A stretch of DNA of 7,236 bases from Nitrososphaeria archaeon. GTDB taxonomy: Archaea > Thermoproteota > Nitrososphaeria > JACIWG01. Below the pieces are notes generated by a model, which did no database searches, was not told the DNA's origin, and worked only from the letters and a program-made list of their open reading frames with translations. This document shows, piece by piece, positions 1 to 6,135 of this stretch. Numbering within the stretch: the stretch's first letter is position 1; every line of letters starts with the position of its first letter. Location: NCBI GenBank assembly GCA_014361085.1, contig JACIWG010000077.1, positions 1-7,236 of the forward strand, read 5' to 3'. The translations under genes were made by a program, and so were the position numbers.

Positions 1-544
1 CATTTAATTTTTTAATAAAATTGATTCCATCATCCACTTCTGGAGCCAGAGTAAGCCTTCTTGCAACATTGTTGAAAAAACTGCTTAACAATTTAACTTC
101 TTCAATTGAAGGAAACCTAATATGCTCCTTAGACTGTGCACCAGCCATTTCAGGATTAAGGTATGGTCCTTCAAAATGTATTCCAACAATCTCTGAACCT
201 TTTTCACACCTTATAGTGGAAAGTTTTTCTGAAACTTTTTTTAAATTTTCGAAACTGTCAGTCACAGTAGATGGGATGAAAGAGGTTACACCTGTTTCTG
301 GAAGCTTTTCAATAAACTTTTTAATATCGCTTGCAGCAGAAAACATTAAATCTACACCGAAACCTCCATGCACATGGATGTCAACGAATCCTGGTGAAAT
401 TATACAATTTTCGTAAGAGTATACTTTAACATTTTTTGGAACAGTTTTAGCTAACTTAACGATCTTACCTTTATCAACCATTATGTGAGTGTCCTTATAT
501 ATTTTGGTTGGAGTGAAAATTGTGTCAGATCTTAAAGCAAACAT
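1..544 (-). CDS. nagA: N-acetylglucosamine-6-phosphate deacetylase, N-terminal part (cut by window edge)
   Basis: Cytosolic amidohydrolase that would remove the acetyl group from GlcNAc-6-phosphate to give GlcN-6-phosphate. I translated the minus strand by hand from ATG at 544 and found 181 open codons running off the left edge; the family is about 370-400 residues, so roughly half is present. Visible family marks are the small N-terminal beta-sandwich segment (residues 1-50), the PGFVDIHVHGG motif at 51-61 with metal-type H57 and H59, GVTSFIPSTVT at 85-95, and GIHFEGPYLNP at 121-131 with E125 at the metal-ligand position, followed by AGAQ (134-137) and LAPE (166-169). A TAA stop directly precedes the ATG, so this is the earliest start; no clear Shine-Dalgarno is visible. 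It lies 17 nt after the HAD gene and is probably the last seen gene of the operon. The catalytic Asp and two later His ligands lie outside the window. The family call is firm, the exact substrate less so. Confidence 0.9.
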   Translation of the reverse strand, partial: MFALRSDTIFTPTKIYKDTHIMVDKGKIVKLAKTVPKNVKVYSYENCIISPGFVDIHVHGGFGVDLMFSAASDIKKFIEKLPETGVTSFIPSTVTDSFENLKKVSEKLSTIRCEKGSEIVGIHFEGPYLNPEMAGAQSKEHIRFPSIEEVKLLSSFFNNVARRLTLAPEVDDGINFIKKLN

Positions 545-561
545 TTATGATGCACGGACAA

Positions 562-1239
562 TCATACTATTTTTAGAATCTTATCCAAAGATTCTACAAC
601 ATATGTTGCAGCATGTTTTGCCTTCTCTGCACTATATTTGCTTGCACCCCTCATTACAAGTACTGTGGGAATACTAGATTCCTTGAAGACATTTATTTCA
701 TTTTCGAGACCAGATACGGCTAATATGCTGTTTCTGTTAACTGAAAGTTGATCTAATACATTTTTTAGAAAATCTTTTGAAGGGCCGCCCATAATATCTG
801 ATCGTTCCTCAATGAAGACGTCGTGGAAGATGTGTCCTAGGTTTAATGATAATATCTTTTGCCATTGTTTTACCGGAGGACCTGAAGTTATGAGATAAAG
901 TTTTATACCCCTATCTCTTAACGCTAAAAGCGTGGACTGTACGTCAGGGTAAGGTTTAAGGTAAACATTACTAGTTTCCCTATATGCTAACACACCCGCA
1001 GCTATTATTCTCGGAGAATATTTTACACCAAGTCTTTCAACTAGAATATCAAAATGTTTTGGAAAATGTACACCATATTCTTTAACTATCTGTTCAAGCA
1101 TCATATACAATGATTCATGGTTGAGTGGTAGTCCTTCAGCAATCATGGCCTTTACTGCATTCATCCTTGCCATAGAAAGTTGTAGGTCTGCATCATATAA
1201 TGTATTTTCTAAACCAAATAGTATATGCGCGTATATCAC
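562..1239 (-). CDS. HAD-fold protein with lost catalytic residues (probable pseudoenzyme)
   Basis: A 225-residue protein of the HAD superfamily, subfamily I, closest in my judgement to the archaeal TIGR02253-type hydrolases. The flow matches along its length: MARMNAVKAMI (23-33), IVKEYG (51-56), IIAAGVLAY (78-86), YPDVQSTLLALRDRG (97-111), PVKQW (122-126). However, the catalytic motifs are changed. Motif I, normally DxDxT, reads GLENT at 9-13, so the nucleophile Asp is Gly9 and the acid/base Asp is Glu11. Motif II keeps T118. The motif III Lys falls at Gly152, with K155 nearby. The motif IV Gly-Asp reads SG at 176-177, followed by LENE. I checked motifs I and IV directly on the DNA. The frame is intact and length is normal, so it is not an obvious pseudogene. 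Start is GTG at 1239, overlapping the SIS stop as GTGA. Ordinary phosphatase activity is unlikely; a binding, regulatory or scaffolding role for an aminosugar pathway is inference. Confidence 0.85.
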   Translation of the reverse strand: MIYAHILFGLENTLYDADLQLSMARMNAVKAMIAEGLPLNHESLYMMLEQIVKEYGVHFPKHFDILVERLGVKYSPRIIAAGVLAYRETSNVYLKPYPDVQSTLLALRDRGIKLYLITSGPPVKQWQKILSLNLGHIFHDVFIEERSDIMGGPSKDFLKNVLDQLSVNRNSILAVSGLENEINVFKESSIPTVLVMRGASKYSAEKAKHAATYVVESLDKILKIV

Positions 1240-2303
1240 TTTACCACCTTACTCAACTTTTCTGGAGAATCAGGGTTTAAACCTTTTGCTAGGGAAAGAT
1301 AGTATGCAAGGACCTGTATCATTGGAGCATAGACTATGGGTGAAATTATGTAAGGTGCTTCTGCAACTATCTGTTCATCCACACTAAAGTCTACAAGCCT
1401 ATCGTTAACAAAAAGTATTTTACCACCAAAATTTTTAATCCTGTTTATCACATCAGCATACAATTTTTCACCAATACTACTGTGTCCTAAGATTATGGTC
1501 AAACTTTTTTCGCTTGTCAACTGGATTGGGCCGTGCAAGAATTCTCTTAAAGCAAAACCTTCAGAGGGAATTGTGCATGTTTCCTTCACTTTAAGTGAGC
1601 CTTCTACAGCAGACGGATAAAGCAGACCACTTCCTAGGACAAACACGCGGTCAACATATGAGATTTCTTTTGCAAATGTTTCAATCTTTTCTATGTTTCC
1701 TTCTATAGCCTGTCTAACATTATCGTGAGCGTTTTCGAGTACTTCAATAAGATCATGATATTGACTATTTTGTACCCGCCCAAGAAGATGAGAGAGATCT
1801 GTTGCAAGAGTTAAAAGGACAATTAATTGTGTAACATAAGTTTTTGTGGCAGCCAAGGCCTTTTCTTCACCCGCATATGTGTAAAGGATGTCATCACATA
1901 ATAGTGAAAGCTGACTTCCAACCCTGTTTGTTAAACCAACCTTATAGAATTTTAGTTCATCAGCCCACTTTACTGCATTAATAACGTCTAGACTTTCACC
2001 GGACTGGCTTACGGCCAAAACTATTGATGGTGGAGAGGTTTTTGGAACCCATAGTGGGAACTCTGAAGCATATATTGCTGTAGCATATGTTCCAGAAAGT
2101 TGGAAGAAGAGGTATTGGAATGATAGTAGTGCATGAAAGCTTGTCCCTGACCCAGTTAAGTACATTGTTCCCTTAAACCTTCTTAGAATATTATTTGAGA
2201 CCCTTTCTATCTCCTTTTTATTTTTCTCTAATGTCTTGTAAATTACTGCCGGTTCTTCCATTATCTCCTTTATCATATTATGTTCGTAGCCTTTCTGCAT
2301 CAT
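1236..2303 (-). CDS. Double-SIS aminosugar isomerase/deaminase (GlmS isomerase-like, no glutaminase domain)
   Basis: A 355-residue cytosolic protein matching the isomerase half of glucosamine-6-phosphate synthase. It would convert GlcN-6-phosphate to fructose-6-phosphate plus ammonia (as in archaeal GlmD or bacterial NagB-II) or run the reverse. The N-terminus HNMIKEIMEEP (8-18) matches the start of GlmS isomerase domains. SIS domain 1 has GSGTS (51-55), ASEF (79-82) and SQSGE (99-103), with AATKTYVTQL at 151-160. SIS domain 2 has GSLKVKE (235-241) and LHGP (256-259). By alignment from memory with E. coli GlmS, K238, E241, H257 and C-terminal K352 match K485, E488, H504 and K603, so the catalytic set is kept. 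The N-terminal glutaminase domain is absent and no partner is seen. Its start overlaps the previous stop as ATGA, with a good Shine-Dalgarno; ATG 2300 (the second Met) is an alternative. Next to nagA, deamination is the favoured direction. AgaS-type or other sugar-phosphate isomerase roles remain possible. Confidence 0.85.
   Translation of the reverse strand: MMQKGYEHNMIKEIMEEPAVIYKTLEKNKKEIERVSNNILRRFKGTMYLTGSGTSFHALLSFQYLFFQLSGTYATAIYASEFPLWVPKTSPPSIVLAVSQSGESLDVINAVKWADELKFYKVGLTNRVGSQLSLLCDDILYTYAGEEKALAATKTYVTQLIVLLTLATDLSHLLGRVQNSQYHDLIEVLENAHDNVRQAIEGNIEKIETFAKEISYVDRVFVLGSGLLYPSAVEGSLKVKETCTIPSEGFALREFLHGPIQLTSEKSLTIILGHSSIGEKLYADVINRIKNFGGKILFVNDRLVDFSVDEQIVAEAPYIISPIVYAPMIQVLAYYLSLAKGLNPDSPEKLSKVVK
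1243..1249 (-). promoter_or_regulatory. Ribosome binding site for the HAD gene
   Basis: AGGTGGT on the minus strand lies 3 nt before the GTG start at 1239, inside the end of the SIS gene. AGGTG matches part of the archaeal anti-Shine-Dalgarno complement and supports GTG 1239 over later starts, together with the GTGA stop-start overlap. Confidence 0.5.
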
Positions 2304-3583
2304 AGTACTTCATCTCCAAAGCTTTCTACAAAATATTCTTGTTTTAATAAGATTTTCTTGTTTGGTTCAACATCCTTGTAGACGATGACACCTGGACCCA
2401 CTAGCGAGTTTGGGCCCAATCTTACACCTGGCATGATCATGCAGCCAACACCTATTCTAGTTCCTTCTCCAACCATTGCACCAAATTTAGTTCTCTTCGT
2501 GTCAATAATGTTGTTGTTGACTTTAACCCTAATAATGCTTTGGTCTAGTCTATAGTTTGCTGTTATGGTACCGTATCCGAATAGACAGTTATCACATATT
2601 ATGCTGTCACCTATAAAGTTTGAGTGGAAAAAGCAATTGTCTCCAACATAGGAGCGTGTTATTTCAGTAGAATAGCCTATACTACAGTTTTCTCCAATAT
2701 GGCTGAAGTCTCTAATCAGCACGTTGTTTCCTACAACAGTATTTTTTCCAATATAGCATGGACCCTTTATTACTGCACCTTCAAGAACCTTAACATTATC
2801 TTCTAAAATCACATTTCCTTCAATACAGGCTTTTGCTGAAATGCTTGCACTTTCCCTTATTATTGGATTCTTTATGGATTTTAGAAAATATTTTAGGGCA
2901 TCAAGGATATGCCATGGATATTTTATTGCAACCCATTCACCATCATATTCTACAACCTTAACCTTATAACCGTCACCAATCATCTTTGTTAATGCACATT
3001 CGTATACATCATCCTGTGGACTGTCAGTCTTTTCCATGTAATAGATTAGTGTCTCAACATCCTTGTGTAAATGAACAACTATATTAACAAGATTACTTGG
3101 CTCTCTACCTTCACCTGGCTTCTCATGTATGCTTAAAAGTTCAAGCTTATCATTAACGACAAGATATCCTCCAGGAAAATAGTTGTGAACCCTATAGCCA
3201 GTTATAAAGGATGAGTAGACACCATCACTACTTTCTCTCAAAATTTTTTCATAAAGATTTTGATCAAATATGTCATTAGGGTTAACGACCAAAATTTCGT
3301 CATCTAAAATTTCTTCTTTTGCAGTCAATAGTGCGTCAGCCATACCCTTAGGATGTTCTTGGACAAAGACCTTTACATTAAAGCCGGCATTTTTGCAAAC
3401 ATTTTTTATTGCATCAACATTGGTTGGATTTCCAACTATGATGAAATCCTTTAAGCCAGCGTTAAAGGCTTGCGTTATATGATGTTCTAGCAAGGTTTTT
3501 CCAAGAAACTTTATTAGGAACTTGTCTTTAGTGACTGGAAACATCCTTTTCCCTATACCGCCACATAAGAAGACAACTTTCAT
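2300..3583 (-). CDS. Bifunctional GlmU-like sugar-1-phosphate nucleotidyltransferase with left-handed beta-helix domain
   Basis: A 427-residue cytosolic enzyme that probably joins a sugar-1-phosphate to a nucleotide and may acetylate an aminosugar-1-phosphate, the last steps to UDP-GlcNAc or a related sugar. Residues 1-235 form the nucleotidyltransferase domain: GG at 8-9 and GKRM at 11-14 of the nucleotide loop, a Lys-rich stretch with K19, K21 and K25, QEHPKGMADAL (75-85), VVNPNDIF (99-106) with D104 as likely metal ligand, EKPGEG (154-159) and YPWHILDAL (222-230). Residues about 243-405 are hexapeptide repeats of a left-handed beta-helix: IEGNVILEDNVKV, YIGKNTVVGNNVLI, FGYGTITANYRLD (335-347), MPGVRLGPNSLVGPGVIVYKDV (384-405). 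This layout matches the archaeal ST0452 type. H320 and N343 fall at acetyltransferase positions, while F323 stands where I recall Tyr. It is the first gene of the operon, with a box A about 38 nt upstream. Start is ATG 3583; no in-frame start lies closer to the promoter. Substrate and nucleotide cannot be fixed by reading. Confidence 0.85.
   Translation of the reverse strand: MKVVFLCGGIGKRMFPVTKDKFLIKFLGKTLLEHHITQAFNAGLKDFIIVGNPTNVDAIKNVCKNAGFNVKVFVQEHPKGMADALLTAKEEILDDEILVVNPNDIFDQNLYEKILRESSDGVYSSFITGYRVHNYFPGGYLVVNDKLELLSIHEKPGEGREPSNLVNIVVHLHKDVETLIYYMEKTDSPQDDVYECALTKMIGDGYKVKVVEYDGEWVAIKYPWHILDALKYFLKSIKNPIIRESASISAKACIEGNVILEDNVKVLEGAVIKGPCYIGKNTVVGNNVLIRDFSHIGENCSIGYSTEITRSYVGDNCFFHSNFIGDSIICDNCLFGYGTITANYRLDQSIIRVKVNNNIIDTKRTKFGAMVGEGTRIGVGCMIMPGVRLGPNSLVGPGVIVYKDVEPNKKILLKQEYFVESFGDEVL
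2310..2317 (-). promoter_or_regulatory. Ribosome binding site for the SIS gene
   Basis: GGAGATGA on the minus strand, one mismatch from GGAGGTGA, ends 6 nt before ATG at 2303. It sits in the last codons of the nucleotidyltransferase gene, supporting independent initiation at the ATGA junction as well as coupling. Confidence 0.6.
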
Positions 3584-3617
3584 ATTGACATTCTACCCAC
3601 ATTTCAGTCAAATTCCC

Positions 3618-3624
3618 TATATAA
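3618..3624 (-). promoter_or_regulatory. Box A (TATA) promoter of the aminosugar operon
   Basis: Minus-strand TTATATA, preceded by an A-rich possible BRE (AAAAG). Its centre near 3621 puts the transcript start near 3594, about 11 nt before ATG 3583, giving a very short leader without a strong Shine-Dalgarno. This is an inference from archaeal promoter geometry. Confidence 0.55.
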
Positions 3625-3635
3625 CTTTTAATTTA

Positions 3636-3644
3636 GATGACATC
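3636..3644. promoter_or_regulatory. Candidate operator palindrome between divergent promoters
   Basis: GATGACATC is a perfect 9-bp odd palindrome, flanked by ATTTA on the left and AAAT on the right so that the symmetry extends if one bulged base is allowed. Its centre (3640) is nearly midway between the leftward box A (centre 3621) and the rightward box A (centre 3662). Such a place would suit a regulator acting on both transcripts. Short palindromes also occur by chance in AT-rich DNA. Confidence 0.3.
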
Positions 3645-3657
3645 AAATAGAAACTAA

Positions 3658-3666
3658 TTTATATAT
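3658..3666 (+). promoter_or_regulatory. Box A (TATA) promoter of the dehydrogenase gene
   Basis: TTTATATAT with centre near 3662 predicts a transcript start near 3688-3690. That would make the gene leaderless if GTG 3690 is used, or give a leader of about ten bases if TTG 3699 is used. Confidence 0.55.
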
Positions 3667-3686
3667 CAAAATATTATCTTCAACAT

Positions 3687-3692
3687 GGGGTG
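3687..3692 (+). promoter_or_regulatory. Possible ribosome binding site pointing to a TTG start at 3699
   Basis: GGGGTG (one mismatch to GAGGTG) ends 6 nt before an in-frame TTG at 3699, which would begin MKAIGKT, a common opening for this dehydrogenase family. The same bases contain the GTG at 3690, so start choice depends on whether the transcript is leaderless. Confidence 0.35.
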
Positions 3693-4736
3693 TCTATTTT
3701 GAAAGCTATAGGTAAAACAAGTAAAGGGCCGGGAATAGAAGTTTTTGATATAGAGGAGCCAAAAGTTGGGCCAGAGGATGTGCTTGTAAGGGTTAAAGCG
3801 ACAGCAATATGTGGTACAGACCTACACTATTACCATTGGGATGGTTATGCTGAAAGGCATAACCCAGGGTTTCCAAGAGTCTTAGGCCACGAATTTTGTG
3901 GTGATGTTGTCGAGGTAGGCGAGAATGTTAGGACACTAAAAGTTGGCGATAAGGTTGCTGGAGAAACCCATATCCCATGCAAGACATGCTATCTCTGTAA
4001 TACTGGTAGAATGCACATTTGTAAGAATATGAAGATTTTTGGTGTTGACACATTATATGGTTCATTTGCACCGTACACGGTCTTACCTGAAATTACAGCA
4101 GTTAAAATCCCTAACGAGATTAGCTATGAAGAGGGAGCCCTGCTTGAACCATTTGGAGTAGCATTACATGCAGTTTGTGAAGCAAACATTAAACCAGGAG
4201 ATGTTGTTGTGATTACAGGATGTGGCCCGATAGGACTTTTTGCACAGCAGCTTGCAAAGATTTCTGGAGCATCAATGGTTGTTTCAACCGATACAAGAGA
4301 GTATAGGCTCAGCCTTTCGAAAAAGATAGGGGTTGATGAAGTGATAAATGTATTAAATGTTGACCCTGTAAGTAGGGTTAGGGAGTTGACTGATGGAAAG
4401 GGTGCTGACGTTGTTATAGAACTTTCTGGAGCAAATGTTGCGGTCAAGCAGGCTCTAGATATGGCAGCACTCAATGGTAAGGTTGTTTTTGTTGGTACAA
4501 CACAGAAGCCGACAGAAATAGATACAACAAACCAAATTCTGTATAAGGAGTTAAGGGTTTCTGGGATAACGGGTAGAATAATGTTTGATACATGGTATAG
4601 GAGCATCATGCTTGTTCGAAACAGGACAGTAGATGTAAGTAAGGTTATTACACATAAGTTTTCATTAGATGATGCACAGAAAGCTTTTGAGCTGCTTGAT
4701 AAGGGGGAAGCTGGCAAAGTACTTTTTATCCCCTAA
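3690..4736 (+). CDS. tdh: Zinc-dependent medium-chain dehydrogenase, probable L-threonine 3-dehydrogenase
   Basis: A 348-residue cytosolic NAD(P)-dependent MDR enzyme; Tdh oxidises L-threonine to 2-amino-3-ketobutyrate. Catalytic zinc ligands are C41, H67 and E68 (GHE motif), with E153 in LLEPFG as a further candidate. ICGTDLH (40-46) is typical of Tdh. H94 in GETHIP matches the His before the structural zinc site in E. coli Tdh. The structural zinc site is complete: C97, C100, C103, C111. The Rossmann loop is GCGPIG (177-182), with D201 after beta-2 where NAD-specific enzymes carry an acid. GITGRIMFDTWY (292-303) closely resembles the Tdh signature GREMFETWY, and ITHKFSLDDAQKAFELL (320-336) is also Tdh-like. 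Length fits (about 340-350). Start is GTG 3690 or TTG 3699. It is transcribed alone, divergent from the aminosugar operon and convergent with the GT-C gene. No kbl is nearby, so a polyol or sugar-alcohol substrate cannot be excluded. Confidence 0.8.
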   Translation: MSILKAIGKTSKGPGIEVFDIEEPKVGPEDVLVRVKATAICGTDLHYYHWDGYAERHNPGFPRVLGHEFCGDVVEVGENVRTLKVGDKVAGETHIPCKTCYLCNTGRMHICKNMKIFGVDTLYGSFAPYTVLPEITAVKIPNEISYEEGALLEPFGVALHAVCEANIKPGDVVVITGCGPIGLFAQQLAKISGASMVVSTDTREYRLSLSKKIGVDEVINVLNVDPVSRVRELTDGKGADVVIELSGANVAVKQALDMAALNGKVVFVGTTQKPTEIDTTNQILYKELRVSGITGRIMFDTWYRSIMLVRNRTVDVSKVITHKFSLDDAQKAFELLDKGEAGKVLFIP

Positions 4737-4739
4737 CCA

Positions 4740-4762
4740 ATTATTTTTTAAAATAATTTTTT
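4740..4762. terminator. AT palindrome and T-tracts between convergent genes
   Basis: Positions 4740-4757 form a perfect inverted repeat of 8-bp arms (ATTATTTT / AAAATAAT) around two bases, followed by T6 at 4757-4762 on the plus strand; another T6 is at 4744-4749. T-tracts alone can stop archaeal RNA polymerase, so this is a plausible terminator for the dehydrogenase gene. It lies inside the last codons of the opposing gene, for which its minus-strand T content is weaker (T4 at 4753-4750). Confidence 0.45.
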
Positions 4763-6135
4763 ACCTGATTAAAATAGTATTTTAGGGCTTCTAGAAAGAT
4801 TGGAAGTTCCCCTAAATGTAGGATAAATAGTGATGCAAGAATATATGCCATCGGCGACAATGTTACCACATAAAAGCTGTAAAGGGTCCTATTACCCAAC
4901 ACGTATACGCCAACATATCCTAAGAATGAGAAAGCAAACCAAAGGGATGGTATCGAATATTTCTTGTATCCTTTCAAGTACAAGTATGGGATGAAGAGGA
5001 TGAAAATTATTGCCATAAGATATATTACAGGATTAACTCTGGCAGCAAGGTCTGGATTAAAGTGTAATGCAAAGGGATTTTGGTTGTAAAACCAGCCCCA
5101 TGGTGGGGAGGTTGGAGGACCTTCAGGACGGGATGTAATATGCCATTTTAGACCATTCTCAAGTTCACTGTACCATTTACTGAACCCCCAACTAAAGATT
5201 AGAGGGATATTTGATGTAAGCCATACAAGTGGCGGTATAATAAATGAGTGGCATACAGTTTTTATTAAATCCACCTTAAACAGTAGAAAAAGTGCTATTA
5301 GGGCAAGAATTGGGAAAACTCCGGTTAATTTTGCGGAGGCAGCAAGCCCTATAGAAATTGATGAAAGCAGATACTTTTCTTTTAAAGCAAACCACATGGA
5401 TAGAGAGATAAAAAATGTTACGTATATGTCAAGCATTGCAATAGATGACATTGCAATAAATACGGCGTCAGCGAAGGCGCAAATTATGATCAGTATAGGA
5501 AGAAGGATGTTGTTCGAAATCTTGTATACAGTAAAACATAATATGATTAATGTTAGTGTTCCCATTAATATTCCAGGCAATCTCCAGCTTATCGGCTTGT
5601 CTCCAAAAATTAGCATACTTAATCCTATAAGATATTTTACAAGAGGAGGATGCTCGGCATTCATATAATATTGGATGTTTTGAGTATCTGGATAATTGTA
5701 TCCACTTTGAATAATACTAACGTACTTGAACTGTTCTAGAAATTTTTCTCTATCCAATACTTTTTCGGTTATGATGGAGAAGGCTGGAGTTTTATTATAT
5801 TTTATAATTATTTTTCCATCATATTCCTGTTCTAGAAAATTTTCAAGCCCACTTTCATAAGTTTCTTGCCAATAAAATGATTGGAAAAATATTGTGTAAT
5901 GATGCATGCCACTATCGTCAACATAAGATGGTTGAATATGAAATATTTCTCTTAGAATGTTTCTTGATGAGCTAACATACCAGCATTCATCTGACGTATA
6001 TCCAATTGTTCCAGTTAAACTGTTTGCAATAGAGTATGTGTAGAAGGCGAAAGATAGTATTCCGACCACTGTAACAAAAAACACAATCTTTCTAATATTT
6101 TTCTGAATTTTAGAAAACAATTCGATTACCTCCAT
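4741..6135 (-). CDS. GT-C membrane glycosyltransferase, PMT/GT39-like
   Basis: A 464-residue polytopic membrane protein likely to move a sugar from a polyprenyl/dolichyl phosphate donor to an acceptor on the outer face. A cytoplasmic N-terminus is followed by TM1 (about 17-36), then the acidic pair D49-E50 in TSDECWYV, the GT-C hallmark on the first outer loop. EHPPLVKYL (161-169) is the conserved HPPL motif, WRLPG (184-188) the following conserved Arg, then hydrophobic segments at about 187-205, 209-228, 232-250, 258-286 and 296-316. AMLDIY (233-238) matches the PMT LDxx motif. SPPWGWF (343-349) lies in a later outer loop, and three more segments follow (368-388, 395-414, 418-440). The loop between DE and HPPL is about 110 residues, much longer than the few tens usual in PMT-like proteins. 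It overlaps the upstream synthase gene by 10 bp, suggesting joint work. ATG 6135 is given as start, but TTG 6120 has the better ribosome binding site. Confidence 0.85.
   Translation of the reverse strand: MEVIELFSKIQKNIRKIVFFVTVVGILSFAFYTYSIANSLTGTIGYTSDECWYVSSSRNILREIFHIQPSYVDDSGMHHYTIFFQSFYWQETYESGLENFLEQEYDGKIIIKYNKTPAFSIITEKVLDREKFLEQFKYVSIIQSGYNYPDTQNIQYYMNAEHPPLVKYLIGLSMLIFGDKPISWRLPGILMGTLTLIILCFTVYKISNNILLPILIIICAFADAVFIAMSSIAMLDIYVTFFISLSMWFALKEKYLLSSISIGLAASAKLTGVFPILALIALFLLFKVDLIKTVCHSFIIPPLVWLTSNIPLIFSWGFSKWYSELENGLKWHITSRPEGPPTSPPWGWFYNQNPFALHFNPDLAARVNPVIYLMAIIFILFIPYLYLKGYKKYSIPSLWFAFSFLGYVGVYVLGNRTLYSFYVVTLSPMAYILASLFILHLGELPIFLEALKYYFNQVKNYFKK

Noticed and set aside
21..416. 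131-codon open frame on the plus strand at the left edge
   Set aside because: It is antisense to nagA, whose minus-strand translation has clear HxH, EGP and LAPE motifs.
479..481. Alternative nagA start at internal ATG (codon 22) with an upstream AT-rich box-like stretch
   Set aside because: The preceding 21 residues resemble the first beta-strand typical of NagA and the ATG at 544 is directly behind an in-frame stop, so the longer form is preferred; the AT stretch is likely coding bias.
562..1239. HAD gene as a decayed pseudogene
   Set aside because: No stop or frameshift, normal length, kept hydrophobic core and tight operon fit argue for a selected protein; single-base sequencing error cannot explain changes in several motifs.
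1121..1387. 88-codon plus-strand open frame across the HAD/SIS junction
   Set aside because: Antisense to two recognised genes, with no family resemblance and no ribosome binding site.
3685..3702. ATG mini-ORF of five codons before the dehydrogenase
   Set aside because: Too short to support as a gene; probably chance overlap with the GTG/TTG starts. Noted only as a possible influence on start choice.
4124..4717. 197-codon open frame on the minus strand inside the dehydrogenase gene
   Set aside because: It is fully antisense to a clear tdh-like gene with complete zinc sites; its Ser/Thr-rich translation shows no motif and is a by-product of codon use.
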